64,000 nucleotides of DNA from Chrysomallon squamiferum (Eukaryota > Mollusca > Gastropoda > Neomphalida > Peltospiridae). Numbering within the stretch: position 1 is the stretch's first letter; each line of letters begins with the position of its first letter. The translations under genes were made by a program, and so were the position numbers. The stretch lies in contig CM022670.1 in assembly GCA_012295275.1 (NCBI GenBank), positions 15,481,198 through 15,545,197 of the forward strand. The letters are read 5' to 3'. The notes under the pieces are model-generated. The model made no database searches and was not told the origin of the DNA. It was given only the letters and a program-made list of their open reading frames with translations. Positions 13,201-24,304 of this stretch are shown here, piece by piece.

Positions 13201-16200
13201 TAAAAAAAAAAAAATACGAAATTGATTTTACAAAAGAGGATTATTATTATTATTTATTATTTTTTTATTTTTTAGAGAACTTTATTATTCTGTAAAAAAA
13301 AAAAAAAAAAAAAAAACATTTTTAAAGTATATATATAAATTGATTAATTAGAACATTTTTTAAAGTATTTGAATTATTATAAATTAAAATATGAAATGGG
13401 AACCCTGATAGTGATAGTAAATTTAATAATTTCTAAATAGTATTTTATCTAGTAAATTGAAAAACATTTAAAACAAAGAAAGTAAAAACATTTTGATATG
13501 CCATGTTAACTACAGGATGAGTCTGATATATCATCATCATCATCCAAAGAATCCATTCCAGGTGGCAAAGAAGCTGGAGATGTTGCCTACAAGGTTAGAT
13601 GGTATAATTGTGTGTTTATCTCATAGTGGCAAATGTACATCTTTCCATGCTTAAATATTGTTTATCTCGTAATAGTAACTTCACATCTTTTCAAGCTCAT
13701 ATTGTGTTCTCATAGTGATAAATTGATATCTTTTGTGTTGATGCCTGTGTGTACAAAAAATATGATGAAGAAATGTTGAATTGTGAATAAATTGTTTGGA
13801 GTCAGTTGTTGAACAATATTGTTGATAGTCTCTGGCTATTTCTTGTTTCACCCAAAAAGGAAAAGTTTTACGTACCACTGCAAGGTTTCATATTTTAATA
13901 ATTCTTTAAAAAGCTTATTTTATTTAACACTTCAGTTGAAACATTGCGATTTACCTATATCTAATTTCCATAGCTTGGCAATGGTATCCATTCTTGCACA
14001 CCTTTATTTCAGTGTACATAAATGTATATAAACAGTAATAATTTTTACCAAGTCTATATTACATTATTTATTTTATATATATAAATCTTATAAGGATATG
14101 ATATCATGTTCAAAAGATTATAACATTTTTTACAATTTTGTGTCTTTTTATTATTATTTTTTTTAACTAACGAATGTGTGTGTTTTTTCCAGAAGTATCA
14201 TTTGAAGAGAATGTTGGTTTTAAGCAACTAATAAATATATTGTTAGTTTGTTTTGTTGGGTTTATTTTTATTTTTTTTTATTTTTATTTCTCATTTTCAC
14301 ATTAAGATTTAATTGAATTTGTTTATTTCAACATAGGATGGTTACCGTCCAGTTCCTGGTGCTGAATATGGTGTTGGTGCAGGTGGGCCCCTTGTTGGTG
14401 AAATGGGTGATGAATCGTTTGTTGATCGCAAGATGTTCTTTATGCCTGTTACACCTCCAGCTAAGGTTTGATTTTTCGTCATTTTTAAAACCGTTAGTCC
14501 AGTTGATGTTGTTTTTTGTTTGTTTTGTTTTTGTTGGGTTTTTTTTGTAGTTCTCAAATAGAGTGATTGTAATGAAGTAGCTGATTATTATATGTAAATT
14601 TATACTTCATTTTCTTTTCTTTTTTTAAATGGATCAATAGGGGGAGTTTCATCGGGGTGTTTGGGGTTTTTTTTATAGTATTTTTTATAATGAAATGACA
14701 ATTTTCGGAACACTAATCAATGATTTAAAATCTTACCCCTTTTTTTTTTTTTCTTTTTTTTTTCTCCTGTTAAGTGAAACAGTAACTTGTTTTTGCAGGA
14801 AGAGAAACATGACAACAAACTGAAGACTGGTCTTAACCTTTCTGATGACACGATGCCTTTCTTTGCTCCATCAGCTACGAGCACAACTGGCCGTCCAGGC
14901 AAAGTTCCACCACCAGTTCCCACCAAAGGCTCATCCAGAGGAGGACTGGATTCAGAAGACCGTTCTGGCCACATGAAGACTGACACTGTAAGATTTACTT
15001 TTCTTGTTACCAAATGTGCATGTAAATTATTTAAAAAAATAATAATAATAATAATATTTTCAAGGTTACAGAACAGTTTGATTTCCATGTTTGATCTGTG
15101 TTAACTCATTGTGTGTGTTAACTTTAGATATTTAATTTACATCATGTGGCATGCACAGCCTGATTTGCAAAAACTGATTTGCAAAAACTGATTATTTGTA
15201 TAAATGTTGTCACATTAGTGAATTCAGATTTTAAATTTATTATGTCGTATGAATATTTTGGTTGTAGTTGCTCAGTAGCACCATCTTACTAAAGAAAATT
15301 TTTAAATTTTGCAAACTGTTATGCTGGATATTATATTGATAATAAAATAAAAAAAAGTGCTGCATTAGTACATTCTCTGTGGCATGGAATTTGTGTGCAC
15401 AAAAAAAAATGATTGTTTTAGGCTTTAAAACTCCATCAGTGTTTACTTATTTGTATATTAGTCACCTTGCAAAACACTTGTTTTAATTTATAAATAATTA
15501 TAATTTACTAATATAATTGATATTGTCAAATTTATTATATAAGACGGGTTTTTTTTCATAAATCAGCATGGATTTAGATGTTTAAATGTTGATTTGAATA
15601 TTTCATTTATTCCAAATAAAATTTGTAATTGTTTATCCTTTAATATTAATTATTTGTTGAAATATAATGAGAAAATAAACATTAATTTTGCTTCAGACAG
15701 ATATTTTAATTTAACTGATAATGTAGATATTGTTTTCTGAATGAGTCATGAAGTGTGGAATTTGTGCTTGCTTGCTTTTGCTTTTTCTTGTACTGCAGCT
15801 TAGAGTTCTTTATTCTTATTTACACAGCAGCGTATACTGTAGTGTCAGTGAACAGTGTGTGTTGTTTTAGTTGATTCATTCTGTTCATTCTTGATTATTG
15901 ATCCATCTCATTAAGATTTGCAAATAAATGTTAACTGCGTTATCTAAGTGGATTTGCTGACAAAAACATAATCTTTTTAAATGTAAAGTGAGGGAAATAG
16001 TCCGGTAGTTTTACTGTCATTATTTTCTGTTTTCATTATTTTTTCAAATTAAACAGAAACTGATGGTGCTTAATATAACAATAATGCCTTATAAATTTGT
16101 AGTATAAAATAACCAGTAGGACTAACTTATTTATTAAAAGATATAACATATTTTAGCGTAGCAAATAACATAGTAGTAAATTTAGTGGTCAGCGAATATT

Positions 16201-18909
16201 TATGCCAGTAAACACTTTCTGTAATCCAGTGCTAAGCAAACAAACAAAAAAATGTATCTCTCAAAATAATGTTTCTCTGAATAATAGCAGAGGACATCAT
16301 TTTTAATCTATAGTGCCAAATGTAACATTTTTTAAATATTATGTTAAAAGGTACATTTGAAGAGAAGACTGACATGAAATTTCTATTTGTCTTGCTGCAT
16401 GATGTTAGTTTTGTTATGATTATGGTGCATGAACACACATAGATGTAGAAAAATATATATCATAAAAGTTACAAAAGCATGACAAAAAAGAAAGCTAAAT
16501 GTTTCAATTGTTTCTATTATCTTTAAAGAATTAATAACAAAAATAACAACAATAATAAAGTTAACAAAGAGAAAAACAGATTAAAAACAAACAAAACAAA
16601 TGTGAAGCATGGCTTTGGTTTGAGTGTGTAAACCCAGCAAGTGTTAAACAAAACAGTTGAGTGGTAGTGACTGGATTAATTATCTAACTTGTAGCCGCCA
16701 ACAGTTGCTGCAGAGAGTGTGAAATACAATGCAGACCTTGATGATACCCGGGTTTCTACAACAAATGTACCCGTTGTTAAAACTGAGACACGTACAGTGA
16801 TGTACGGAAATGCAGATCAGGATCATGACGATGCCGGAGTTCTTATTAGTGCTCAGTCTCACAGTTCACGGACTCAAACTGTAGAAACCACAACAGTAAG
16901 TTAGGCTTCAGTGTGTTTACACACAAAGTAAAACAAACAAAAAAAAACAAAACAAAATCAGTTGCATACCACATTTTGTTACATCTAATTGAAGTGTTTT
17001 TGCATTCCATTAATATTCATTCATTTTTCATTTTATTACTAATTTCAACAAAATTGTGTGTGCACCATAATCCGTAAATACAAAATAGGTCAAGCTATAT
17101 TAAAGCTAGGTGATTTTTGTGTATAGCAAAACTAAAATTAAAAACATATAAAAAGAAAATCATCTAAAATTGTTATAAATTCCCTCAAATATAATAAATA
17201 AATTATTGGAAATCAGTATTCATTAAGTTTGATAAAATAGTTCTTAGCTAAGATGTGTTTTTATTTTTCCAAGATCTTATTTTTATTTTGTAAATAGAAA
17301 AAATAAATTGTGTGTTTGAGATTCCCATATATCATCATGTAATAACATCATTTAATTGATTACCAAAATGTTCAGCATATTTATATCTGCCTACCCTCCT
17401 GAAACCCATCTCTGCTAGTTGATACTTTTATTTTGTTTCCTCCTACCTTTCTGCATGAGTTTACCTTGCTCCTTGACAAGCTGCTGCTTCTGGATTCCAT
17501 TAATTAAGCAATAACATTTATACAAGTGTTTTGGAGTTGTTGTTTACTGTGGTTTTTTTGTCTGTGTATGATTTTTTTTTTTTTGAGGGATGGGGGTGTT
17601 TGTTTGTGATACCATTTTGTGTTAGATCAGTACTAACTGCTGATGACAAACCTTAATAAATGCCAAGATTTTTTTTAATTCCTGTTTAACACACATTTTG
17701 TAATAGTATTAACTGTTTGGTTTGATTGAAGGGGTTGGGATATGAGCAGATTAATGTGATTTTGCACTGGATGTAGTCAGTTGTATCTTTAACATATTTC
17801 TGCTTGTAAATCTAATTCCTGAGTTGTTGTGTTTATAATTTCTAACATGTTTGGCTCTTTCTTTTTCTTTTTTTCTGTTTAATTTATTCTGATACTAGCA
17901 AAATAGCTGACAGCAAAATATGTTAATACTGGAAATTGGATTTGAGAATTTTGTTTTTAAATTTTCATTTATAGATCATTATTTCTTGCTGCTTCTGCTC
18001 ATATTGAATGTGGTATGAGCAGGTATTTTATAATGTAAAACACATTTAACAGTGCAATAAATACTAATGTTTTGGGTTCTATAAAAGCCTGAATTGGTAT
18101 TAAATTTTGCAAATGTTAATAACACTAAACATCAGATAATTCATATTAGAACATTGTCATCATTACAGATAAGAGTGACATTTGTCTTCAGATTGGCAAT
18201 TTTTTACTTATTATATCTGATAATTTATTTAAAACTTGGAAGCAGTGGAAGACAGCATTATTTATTAATTGTGCACTTCTATTTAGTAATTAACTTTGTT
18301 TTCAGTACAAAACCGAAAAGGATGGAATTGTAGAAACAAGAGTGGAACGCAAAGTGGTAATCAGTTCAGAAGATGAAGATTTGGATCATGACAAGGTTAT
18401 TATTTTTACAATCAATTTTACAAGTTTCTGTTGTATAATTTCCCTCCCCCTATCAAAATAAATGATGTACACTGTAAAAATTGATTATAATAACAGTTGT
18501 GTACAAAAAGAAAAAAAAAGGATGTTCATATAGTATCTTGGGCTCATTGATTTATATTCTATTTAGCCATAATCTAAATAGTATAGACACACAGGTAATC
18601 ATTGTTTTTGATGTGTTTGTTTTTCCTTCTACAGCTCTTGGCAGAGGCTATCAGATCTGTTACAGAATTCAATCCAGATATTTCTGTTGAAAGAATAGAG
18701 TGCATGAGAGAATTTGAAGATGCTGATGGAGAACACAGCAGATATGCGTAAGTTTTTGAATAAAAGACATACCCTAATTTTATGTGTTTTTCTTTAAAAC
18801 AAATTAAACTGAACACAGTTATAGTCGTCCAGATTTTGTTTCTCATTATTTTTTGACAACTGATTCCTATTCATTATTTTTTCTTTCCAGAGCAAACACA
18901 GCAGTGTAA
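527..18909 (+). CDS. EPB41L: Protein 4.1 family (EPB41/coracle-like), 5'-partial, 24 exons
   Basis: Membrane-cytoskeleton adaptor linking transmembrane proteins to spectrin-actin. Exons: 527-640, 1122-1164, 1327-1402, 1724-1768, 2197-2376, 2562-2649, 3701-3853, 4045-4142, 4436-4635, 4922-5238, 5552-5815, 6072-6131, 6654-6710, 7234-7419, 9235-9297, 10069-10143, 11482-11571, 13516-13593, 14337-14465, 14799-14987, 16695-16895, 18306-18395, 18635-18747, 18891-18909. All introns are GT-AG and phase is kept at each junction, giving about 975 visible residues if every exon is used. Order: FERM, FERM-adjacent region, charged linker, 4.1 C-terminal domain. The 5' end is missing because the first visible exon is already inside the FERM N-lobe. 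Family identity is seen in [29 protein letters not shown] and the C-terminal block [12 protein letters not shown]. Which vertebrate paralogue it matches cannot be decided; an invertebrate may have one co-orthologue. Exons in the linker may be optional. Confidence 0.93.
4288..4350 (+). pseudogene. Duplicated 5' head of the FA exon, possibly decayed
   Basis: Bases 4288-4325 align without gaps to the true exon start at 4436-4473. I count 30 of 38 identical, and all eight differences are transitions. The block is preceded by an acceptor-like TAG, as the real exon is, and reads in the phase the upstream exon supplies ([13 protein letters not shown] versus [13 protein letters not shown]). Similarity ends after 38 bases and no strong donor follows; a TTG/TTATTG microsatellite begins at 4351. 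It is either the relic of a partial exon duplication or an unused alternative exon head. The match is seen directly; its use is not known. Confidence 0.6.
4351..4434. repeat. TTG/TTATTG microsatellite forming the 3' splice tract of the FA exon
   Basis: An uninterrupted run of TTG, then TTA, then TTATTG units ends directly at the TAG acceptor of the exon starting at 4436. It therefore doubles as the polypyrimidine-like tract of that intron. The poly-Asn and poly-Cys reading frames across it are artefacts of the repeat. Confidence 0.9.
4436..5238 (+). other. EPB41L: FERM-adjacent (FA) exons of the 4.1 gene
   Basis: Exon 4436-4635 encodes [19 protein letters not shown] and [12 protein letters not shown], the FERM-adjacent segment that follows FERM in protein 4.1 members and is known in the family as a phosphorylation-regulated region. 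Exon 4922-5238 continues in frame ([19 protein letters not shown]) into a hydrophilic, acid- and arginine-rich stretch. Joining 4635 to 4922 restores phase: the last T of exon 9 plus TG gives Leu. A 28-nt exon-like block at 4756-4783 between them would break the frame, so it is left out of the main model. Confidence 0.85.
8061..8260 (+). mobile_element. Possible tRNA-derived SINE fragment in a 4.1 intron
   Basis: Bases 8067-8077 match the pol III A-box pattern (TAGCAGAGTGG). Bases 8101-8111 (GGATTCCAGTC) resemble a B-box about 30 bases later. The stretch is less AT-rich than the surrounding intron. No matching second copy was noticed in the window and no terminal A tail or target duplication was identified, so this rests on two short motifs. 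Confidence 0.22.
12342..13407. mobile_element. Candidate DNA transposon with CAGGGTTCCC inverted ends
   Basis: A perfect 10-bp inverted repeat, CAGGGTTCCC at 12342-12351 and GGGAACCCTG at 13398-13407, bounds 1066 bp inside the 4.1 intron 11572-13515. The left half is richer in CpG than the intron around it. It contains a diverged direct duplication: 12389-12470 and 12573-12642 share GGGGAGATAATT and ACGGTAAATTA. The terminal bases resemble hAT ends, but the flanking 8 bases do not form a clean target duplication and no transposase is recognised. A non-autonomous or very old element is the best guess. Confidence 0.4.
16695..18909 (+). other. EPB41L: Protein 4.1 C-terminal domain exons
   Basis: Exons 16695-16895, 18306-18395, 18635-18747 and 18891-18909 encode the conserved C-terminal domain. 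Visible blocks are [60 protein letters not shown] and [20 protein letters not shown]. This domain binds partners such as NuMA and FKBP13 in vertebrate members. The last exon adds only six codons before TAA at 18907-18909. Confidence 0.92.
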
Positions 18910-21060
18910 AAATAATCATGGCACCCTGAAGACGTGTTGAACAAGGCAGCCATTGAGAGTAGATAATGACGACATCTCAAGAACCAGTACAGTTGTCTGC
19001 TCTCTTTATTTTTCATCCGTTACCACTTCACATCACTCAAGCTGTATCAAAAGCTGTTTTTGTTTCACTGATTGCTGTTAAATGTTATTCGTTGCAATAC
19101 ATGTAGATATACACTGTTAATTTTACTAGAAAATCATTTGCTCAGTTTGCAAAGGTAACCAGTCTTTTAGTTTACTTGTACATTTTGTTTAGTCTAATCA
19201 TGTTGCAGTCTTTTCTTTTATCAGTGTTATTTTTTAATTATGCTAGTGTCTCACTTTTAGTGACATAGGAAGAACTATTTTTGTTATTCAGTGGCTCCTT
19301 TTATTTTGCTCATTAAACTTGCTAATCTCCTCAGTTTAGCTATTACATTTATTTTTGTGTTACTAGTAAGATGACTTGAGCAGTTAATAGGTTCCTGTCA
19401 GATGCTTAACAACTATTTTAAGAAAGGTCAAAACTGAATTTATTTGGTTATTTAACACATAACAAAAATAAATAAATAACCTTTGCAAATGTATTTCTAT
19501 TTACTCTTCCATTTTTAGTCAAATTTTATTAGTGAGTATTTTATAGACGTTTGGTTTTTTCTCCTTCTTCCTTGCATTTTATTTTAAATTAATTGTGTGT
19601 ATGAACTGTTTTTGTTTGAACATTTCATTTAAAATGACATTGTAATTAATCACTAATGTTTCATTTTCTTTCCTGTGTAAATTTTCAGAGGGATTGGAAT
19701 ACTATATTTCATTGTTAGATTTTCAAGCTCATTTTTTTAATCCATTATATTTGTTGGAATTTTCATTTTTCAAGAAGTACGTTATTGTTAGTAAAACTCA
19801 GTAACTGAGTGAACTGAACTTGAGGATGTCGTATAATATTCTGAAAAACAAAAATTTATAGATTTTTTTTCTGTATATAAGGAAAATTGTAAATTCATTC
19901 ACATAATTATATATAATATTGTTTTTAAAAGCTTGCCATCTTTTTAGTGTTTTTATGCATGGAAATATATGTATAGGACCAATTTGATGTTGGCAGACAT
20001 AAAAAGAGTGCCTGTCTTTTCTCTTTTATATATATATGTGTGTAAATCATGAACAATGAAATGAAGCTGTATGAATTTATGAAGTTATTTATGTATCTGC
20101 TAGTTGTAGACAAAAGCAGTCTTTGTTTTGTAAAATCACTTGTATCTAAATATGATTATATGGTCATTTCATGTCCAGCTTTTATATACATGTATATATA
20201 TATAACTATATTATATTAACATTTAGCCATATTCTTAACCCATTTTACATTTTATACACACAAAAAAAAAACACAAATGAAAATGGAAAAAAAAGAAGTT
20301 ATTTTCATGGTTGTAAACTATACTGTGGTTTTTTAATTATATATAGAAGGCTTAAATATGTAGATTTAAGGGCATATTTTGTTTTAATTATTTTCTTTAT
20401 TACATTTTCCTTTTAAATTATACAAATGCCACAATACTAATGCAATTGGTGCTTATGGAAATTGTGTACAAGCTGGACATGTTATTTTAAAATGAATATC
20501 ACACAGATTTTTGCTTTCCATACATTCATTGGTTGTTGTGGTATAAATTAAGCTGTGGTGTAGTGAACACATTCTGTAAAGTTGAACTGCCAGTAATTTT
20601 TTTTTCAACTTCTGCATCTTCTGGCAGTAACTTGAAAGATTTTTCAAAGCAAAGTGTATTTACTATTTAGTGTTCTTTTTGCACATTCATTTACAGTTAA
20701 ATCTTTTTTATTTACAACTGATCATGTTCCAGAACCAGTAAGAGAGAAATGTAATATTCCAGATATGTCAGACTTAATCCACATAAATAGATTAGCAGAG
20801 ATATGCTATAGACATGTCTAAATATTGCATGTACAGGTATTTTCTGTTTGGTAAATTTATGAATAGTGGTTGTGTATCTTTGTGGACAATATGCATTTAA
20901 CACTAAACCACAGCCACACAAAATATCAAACACAATTTCATTGCCTTCTAAAGGTAAAGTTTTATAGACTGCTTTTATTAGTTAATTTACAATACCCATT
21001 TTGTAGATGGCAATGAGCTAATTAAATCAGGACATACAATAAATATCTTTGGCTAAATTT
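18910..21060 (+). other. EPB41L: 3' UTR of the 4.1 gene
   Basis: This follows the stop codon without any further convincing coding exon. Several AATAAA hexamers occur. The one at 21038-21043 is followed within about 20-30 bases by a GT-rich element (TTGGTTGGTTTGTTC), so it is the preferred end. The exact cleavage site is inferred. Confidence 0.5.
21038..21043 (+). terminator. Candidate poly(A) signal of the 4.1 gene
   Basis: AATAAA with a GT-rich downstream element at about 21060-21077. Earlier hexamers in the UTR could be used as well. Confidence 0.45.
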
Positions 21061-22237
21061 GGTTGGTTTGTTCTTCATTTTTTAGCATTTTTGTTTATAT
21101 ATAATTCCTTCAGTAATACGATAAATTAGTTGAGAGAAATTGTAATTGAAAAAGGAATATCATTCATTTAATAATTAATCTGCCTAAACAAAAACGATCT
21201 ACATGTTTTCTAGGTTTTAAATAAGGTAATTTTTAACCGACAGAAAAGAAAACACTATCCCTTTAAAGATTTTAATAAAACTAGATCCATTGTTAATTGA
21301 AAGTAGCCATTTTAACTGAATTACTTACTGGCACATTAATTCTGAGTGGGTAACCTAAAACACGTAAACACTTTAATTAAACAGTGTCCTCAAGACCAAA
21401 TATCTTAACAAATGTGTAAAAAATATATAATACTAGATTATTCAAGTTTTGATAAACACCAGTATTCAAGGGTAAAAATTATTTCATTGATATTTTCCAA
21501 CAAATGTTCAAGAACTACATAAACATTGTTCTCATATCAGACATTTATCTTTCCATACACACCATTTCAAATACTTATATGGCAGTCAGAGTATCAAACA
21601 AATATCTAAGATCGATATTAAAACACATGGTCATTAACGAAAACTTTTAAAATTAAATACAAAATATCCAAATCATTTATTCAGTTATTTTTTAAATACA
21701 CATTTCAATTTCCTGGCAGGTTTTAATCTTTTCACTAAGACACCATCTAAAAATGCAGTTTAAAGTTTTACATGTAAAATTAATTATTTTCATAAAACAA
21801 ACAAAAAGATTTTGTATAAAAATATATTTATTTCACTGATTGCATTTTCTTTCAAAATAAAACTGCTGCCTTTTTCCACCATTTCCACACCTACAAAAGA
21901 CAAACAAGTTTTATTAGTGACCAAAATAATCATTGATTCCCACTGAAACAAAAAAAAAAAAAGTTTTTCATTTTTTTTCAATTGTCAAATCTTTAAAATT
22001 ACAAAGCTGATATATTCAGATGCAATTTAAATAGTAGAAATAAAAAAAAAAATTATTTATTTAATTCCTTTTATTTATAATGTGGAACAAATGAAAAAAG
22101 TGAAATTACATTAATCAGTCTAGGTAGAACATTTACCTGAAATAAAATAGTTGATATATAAATGTGTCAATACCAACTTATTTTATACATACATACCCGT
22201 TAAAAATTACATTTTCTTATCTTCCAATCATCTTTTT

Positions 22238-22269
<32 letters not shown>

Positions 22270-22446
22270 AAAAAAAAAAGATCTACTACAAATATCAATA
22301 TATATATATAAAGGGATTTTATCCAAAGTAACCCAAAATTTGATCCCATAAGAATGAAATTTTCTGCAGCCAGATTTCTGGCTTAATTAAATATACCATC
22401 ATGCACATTTTCAGGCTTTGCATTTTATGTATTTATTAAGTTATGA

Positions 22447-22487
<41 letters not shown>

Positions 22488-24304
22488 CCCTAATAAATGT
22501 TGGTTAGTCTTCACATAAAATGCAAGGTCTGTTTTTCAAACATTTTATAAATGATTTAAAGAAATAAAATTTTACATACATTCTAAATTTATTCTTTAAT
22601 GTTTTAATTTTACATCATACACATCAAATTTAATGTTTATTTCATTTATTTTAACAATTACATAATAAAATGTTTATCATATTTAGTTTTAAAGTTTTTA
22701 TTGGTATGAACTACACAACTACATTTATTCTGGCTATTTTAAGACACCTGGTCACACTTCAGTCGACCGATGTGGTTAATTGAAAACATTAAACATTCAC
22801 GTTACCTGTTTAAATTTTGTCGAAATCCAGTTTTATTTTTGTTCCTTCGTTACCTCTTATGTTTTAGGCTGGTCATTCTGCAGCATTTCATCTCTTTATT
22901 TGATAAATAATTGTTGAACTATGGCAACCTTCACTCCTGTAGGTATCTTGTTTATTTAAATTAGGCTTCAGAATATTTGCACGTTGCAACTTTTTCATCA
23001 CAAACTAGCATTATGCAAGACTGGGGTTTATGTACCGTTATTTCCATCATTCAATTTTTTTATTAATATATTTTTCTTTCGGAGGTTAAATCATATAAAA
23101 TAATTCTTTAAAAGTTTTTATATTTTTCACATTTAGTTTATTATCTATCACTTTTAAAATAAAAACGATACAAAACTATTGTGTAAGAAGTGGTACAAGT
23201 GTGGTACAGTACAGAAATTAAAGATGCACTGAAAAATCTTGGTTGTGTATATCACAGAATATTTATTTATTTTTTTTTTTAAAAACCTGTTCAGACAGAA
23301 ATTTTAAAATGCTTTTCTATTCTAATCCTCTTTTGGTTCTTTCAGGCCTAACCTTTAAATGAAATTTAATCTGCAGTTTTTAGGTGTACAGAAGACCAGC
23401 TTAGTTTCAAAAAATTGTTTATAGCTAGTTATTTTCAGTAACACTACGTTTGAAGCAGTTCACTTGAGGATGCTAAATAAAATTCGTAGATTAAGTGTTT
23501 ATTACACAGTATAAACAAAACAAAACTGGGCTGTCAACTGTTCACAGATTATTTTTCTACTTTTTAATATTTTATTTTTTTTACTGTTGGTTTATCAATG
23601 ATAATGAATTTTGTTTCATCTTCTTGCATTTAGAAGTTTGACAAGTATTTTGTTGTTTTTTTTATTTTCATAATATAACTAGTTATTTGGAAAGTTGGCA
23701 GCCCATAAACACACACAATGACATTTATTTGATATTTTACATTTCGACTAACAGCTAAATTTATCAGTACGAGCATTTGACATTTTAAAATCAATTTATT
23801 TAGCACATGATTACAATAACAATACAAAAGATTATTTTAGCGCTAACATTTTACAAGTAAAGACATTAATCCTGTTATATAAAATACATGTAGAGGAAAC
23901 ATTTAGGGGGTACTAAAAACATTTACAATTCTTTATTCTGTCATTTACAATACAATTTTACCTTTAGAGACAAAGGTTAATTCCTGATTTATTATTATTA
24001 TTATTTTATTTTTTTAAAGTTAAAGACATTCCTACAAAATGCGACAACCTTAACATTTGGTAATTGTTTTAAAACTTAGAAATGTATACATTTTTATGAT
24101 CTATTATTATAGCCTTATTTGCTGTTGGGCATCTTCCCCCATTTCATTTCATTTCAAAAACATGATTTCCCCCGTAGTCCATTAAAACCTGCCGTGCCAC
24201 TGTAAGGGCACAAACTTGTATGTATGTACCTCAACATTTAAACTGTTCATGTGACAAGACAAACGATGAATGATTCGAATGATGGTAAGCACCAAGCTCA
24301 ACAC
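21061..24304. other. Tail-to-tail intergenic region including the STAR gene 3' UTR
   Basis: No coding exon is seen on either strand. The part nearest 24304 must be 3' UTR of the minus-strand STAR gene. Possible reverse-strand poly(A) hexamers (forward TTTATT) are near 23932 and 22697, and I cannot choose between them. Long homopolymers (poly-A about 22240-22279, poly-T about 22450-22483) make this stretch prone to length errors. Confidence 0.5.

Larger units (their letters stand above)
5552..14987 (+). other. EPB41L: Charged linker exons of the 4.1 gene (run of phase-0 exons)
   Basis: Ten consecutive exons (264, 60, 57, 186, 63, 75, 90, 78, 129 and 189 nt) all begin and end in phase 0. Exon 5552-5815 is a Lys/Glu/Arg-rich helix-like segment ([20 protein letters not shown]). 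Exon 7234-7419 holds repeated KHKDKKD units. Later exons are Ser/Pro-rich. In vertebrate 4.1 genes this position holds unconserved linkers and an optional spectrin-actin binding exon; I cannot identify a spectrin-actin motif here by eye. Introns between these exons (up to 1.9 kb) hold A/T tracts and, at 12342-13407, a possible transposon. Confidence 0.8.

Noticed and set aside
14184-14240. Extra 4.1 exon after TTTTTTCCAG
   Set aside because: It is in frame for 12 codons but meets TAA and has no donor before it; the neighbouring real exons join in phase without it.
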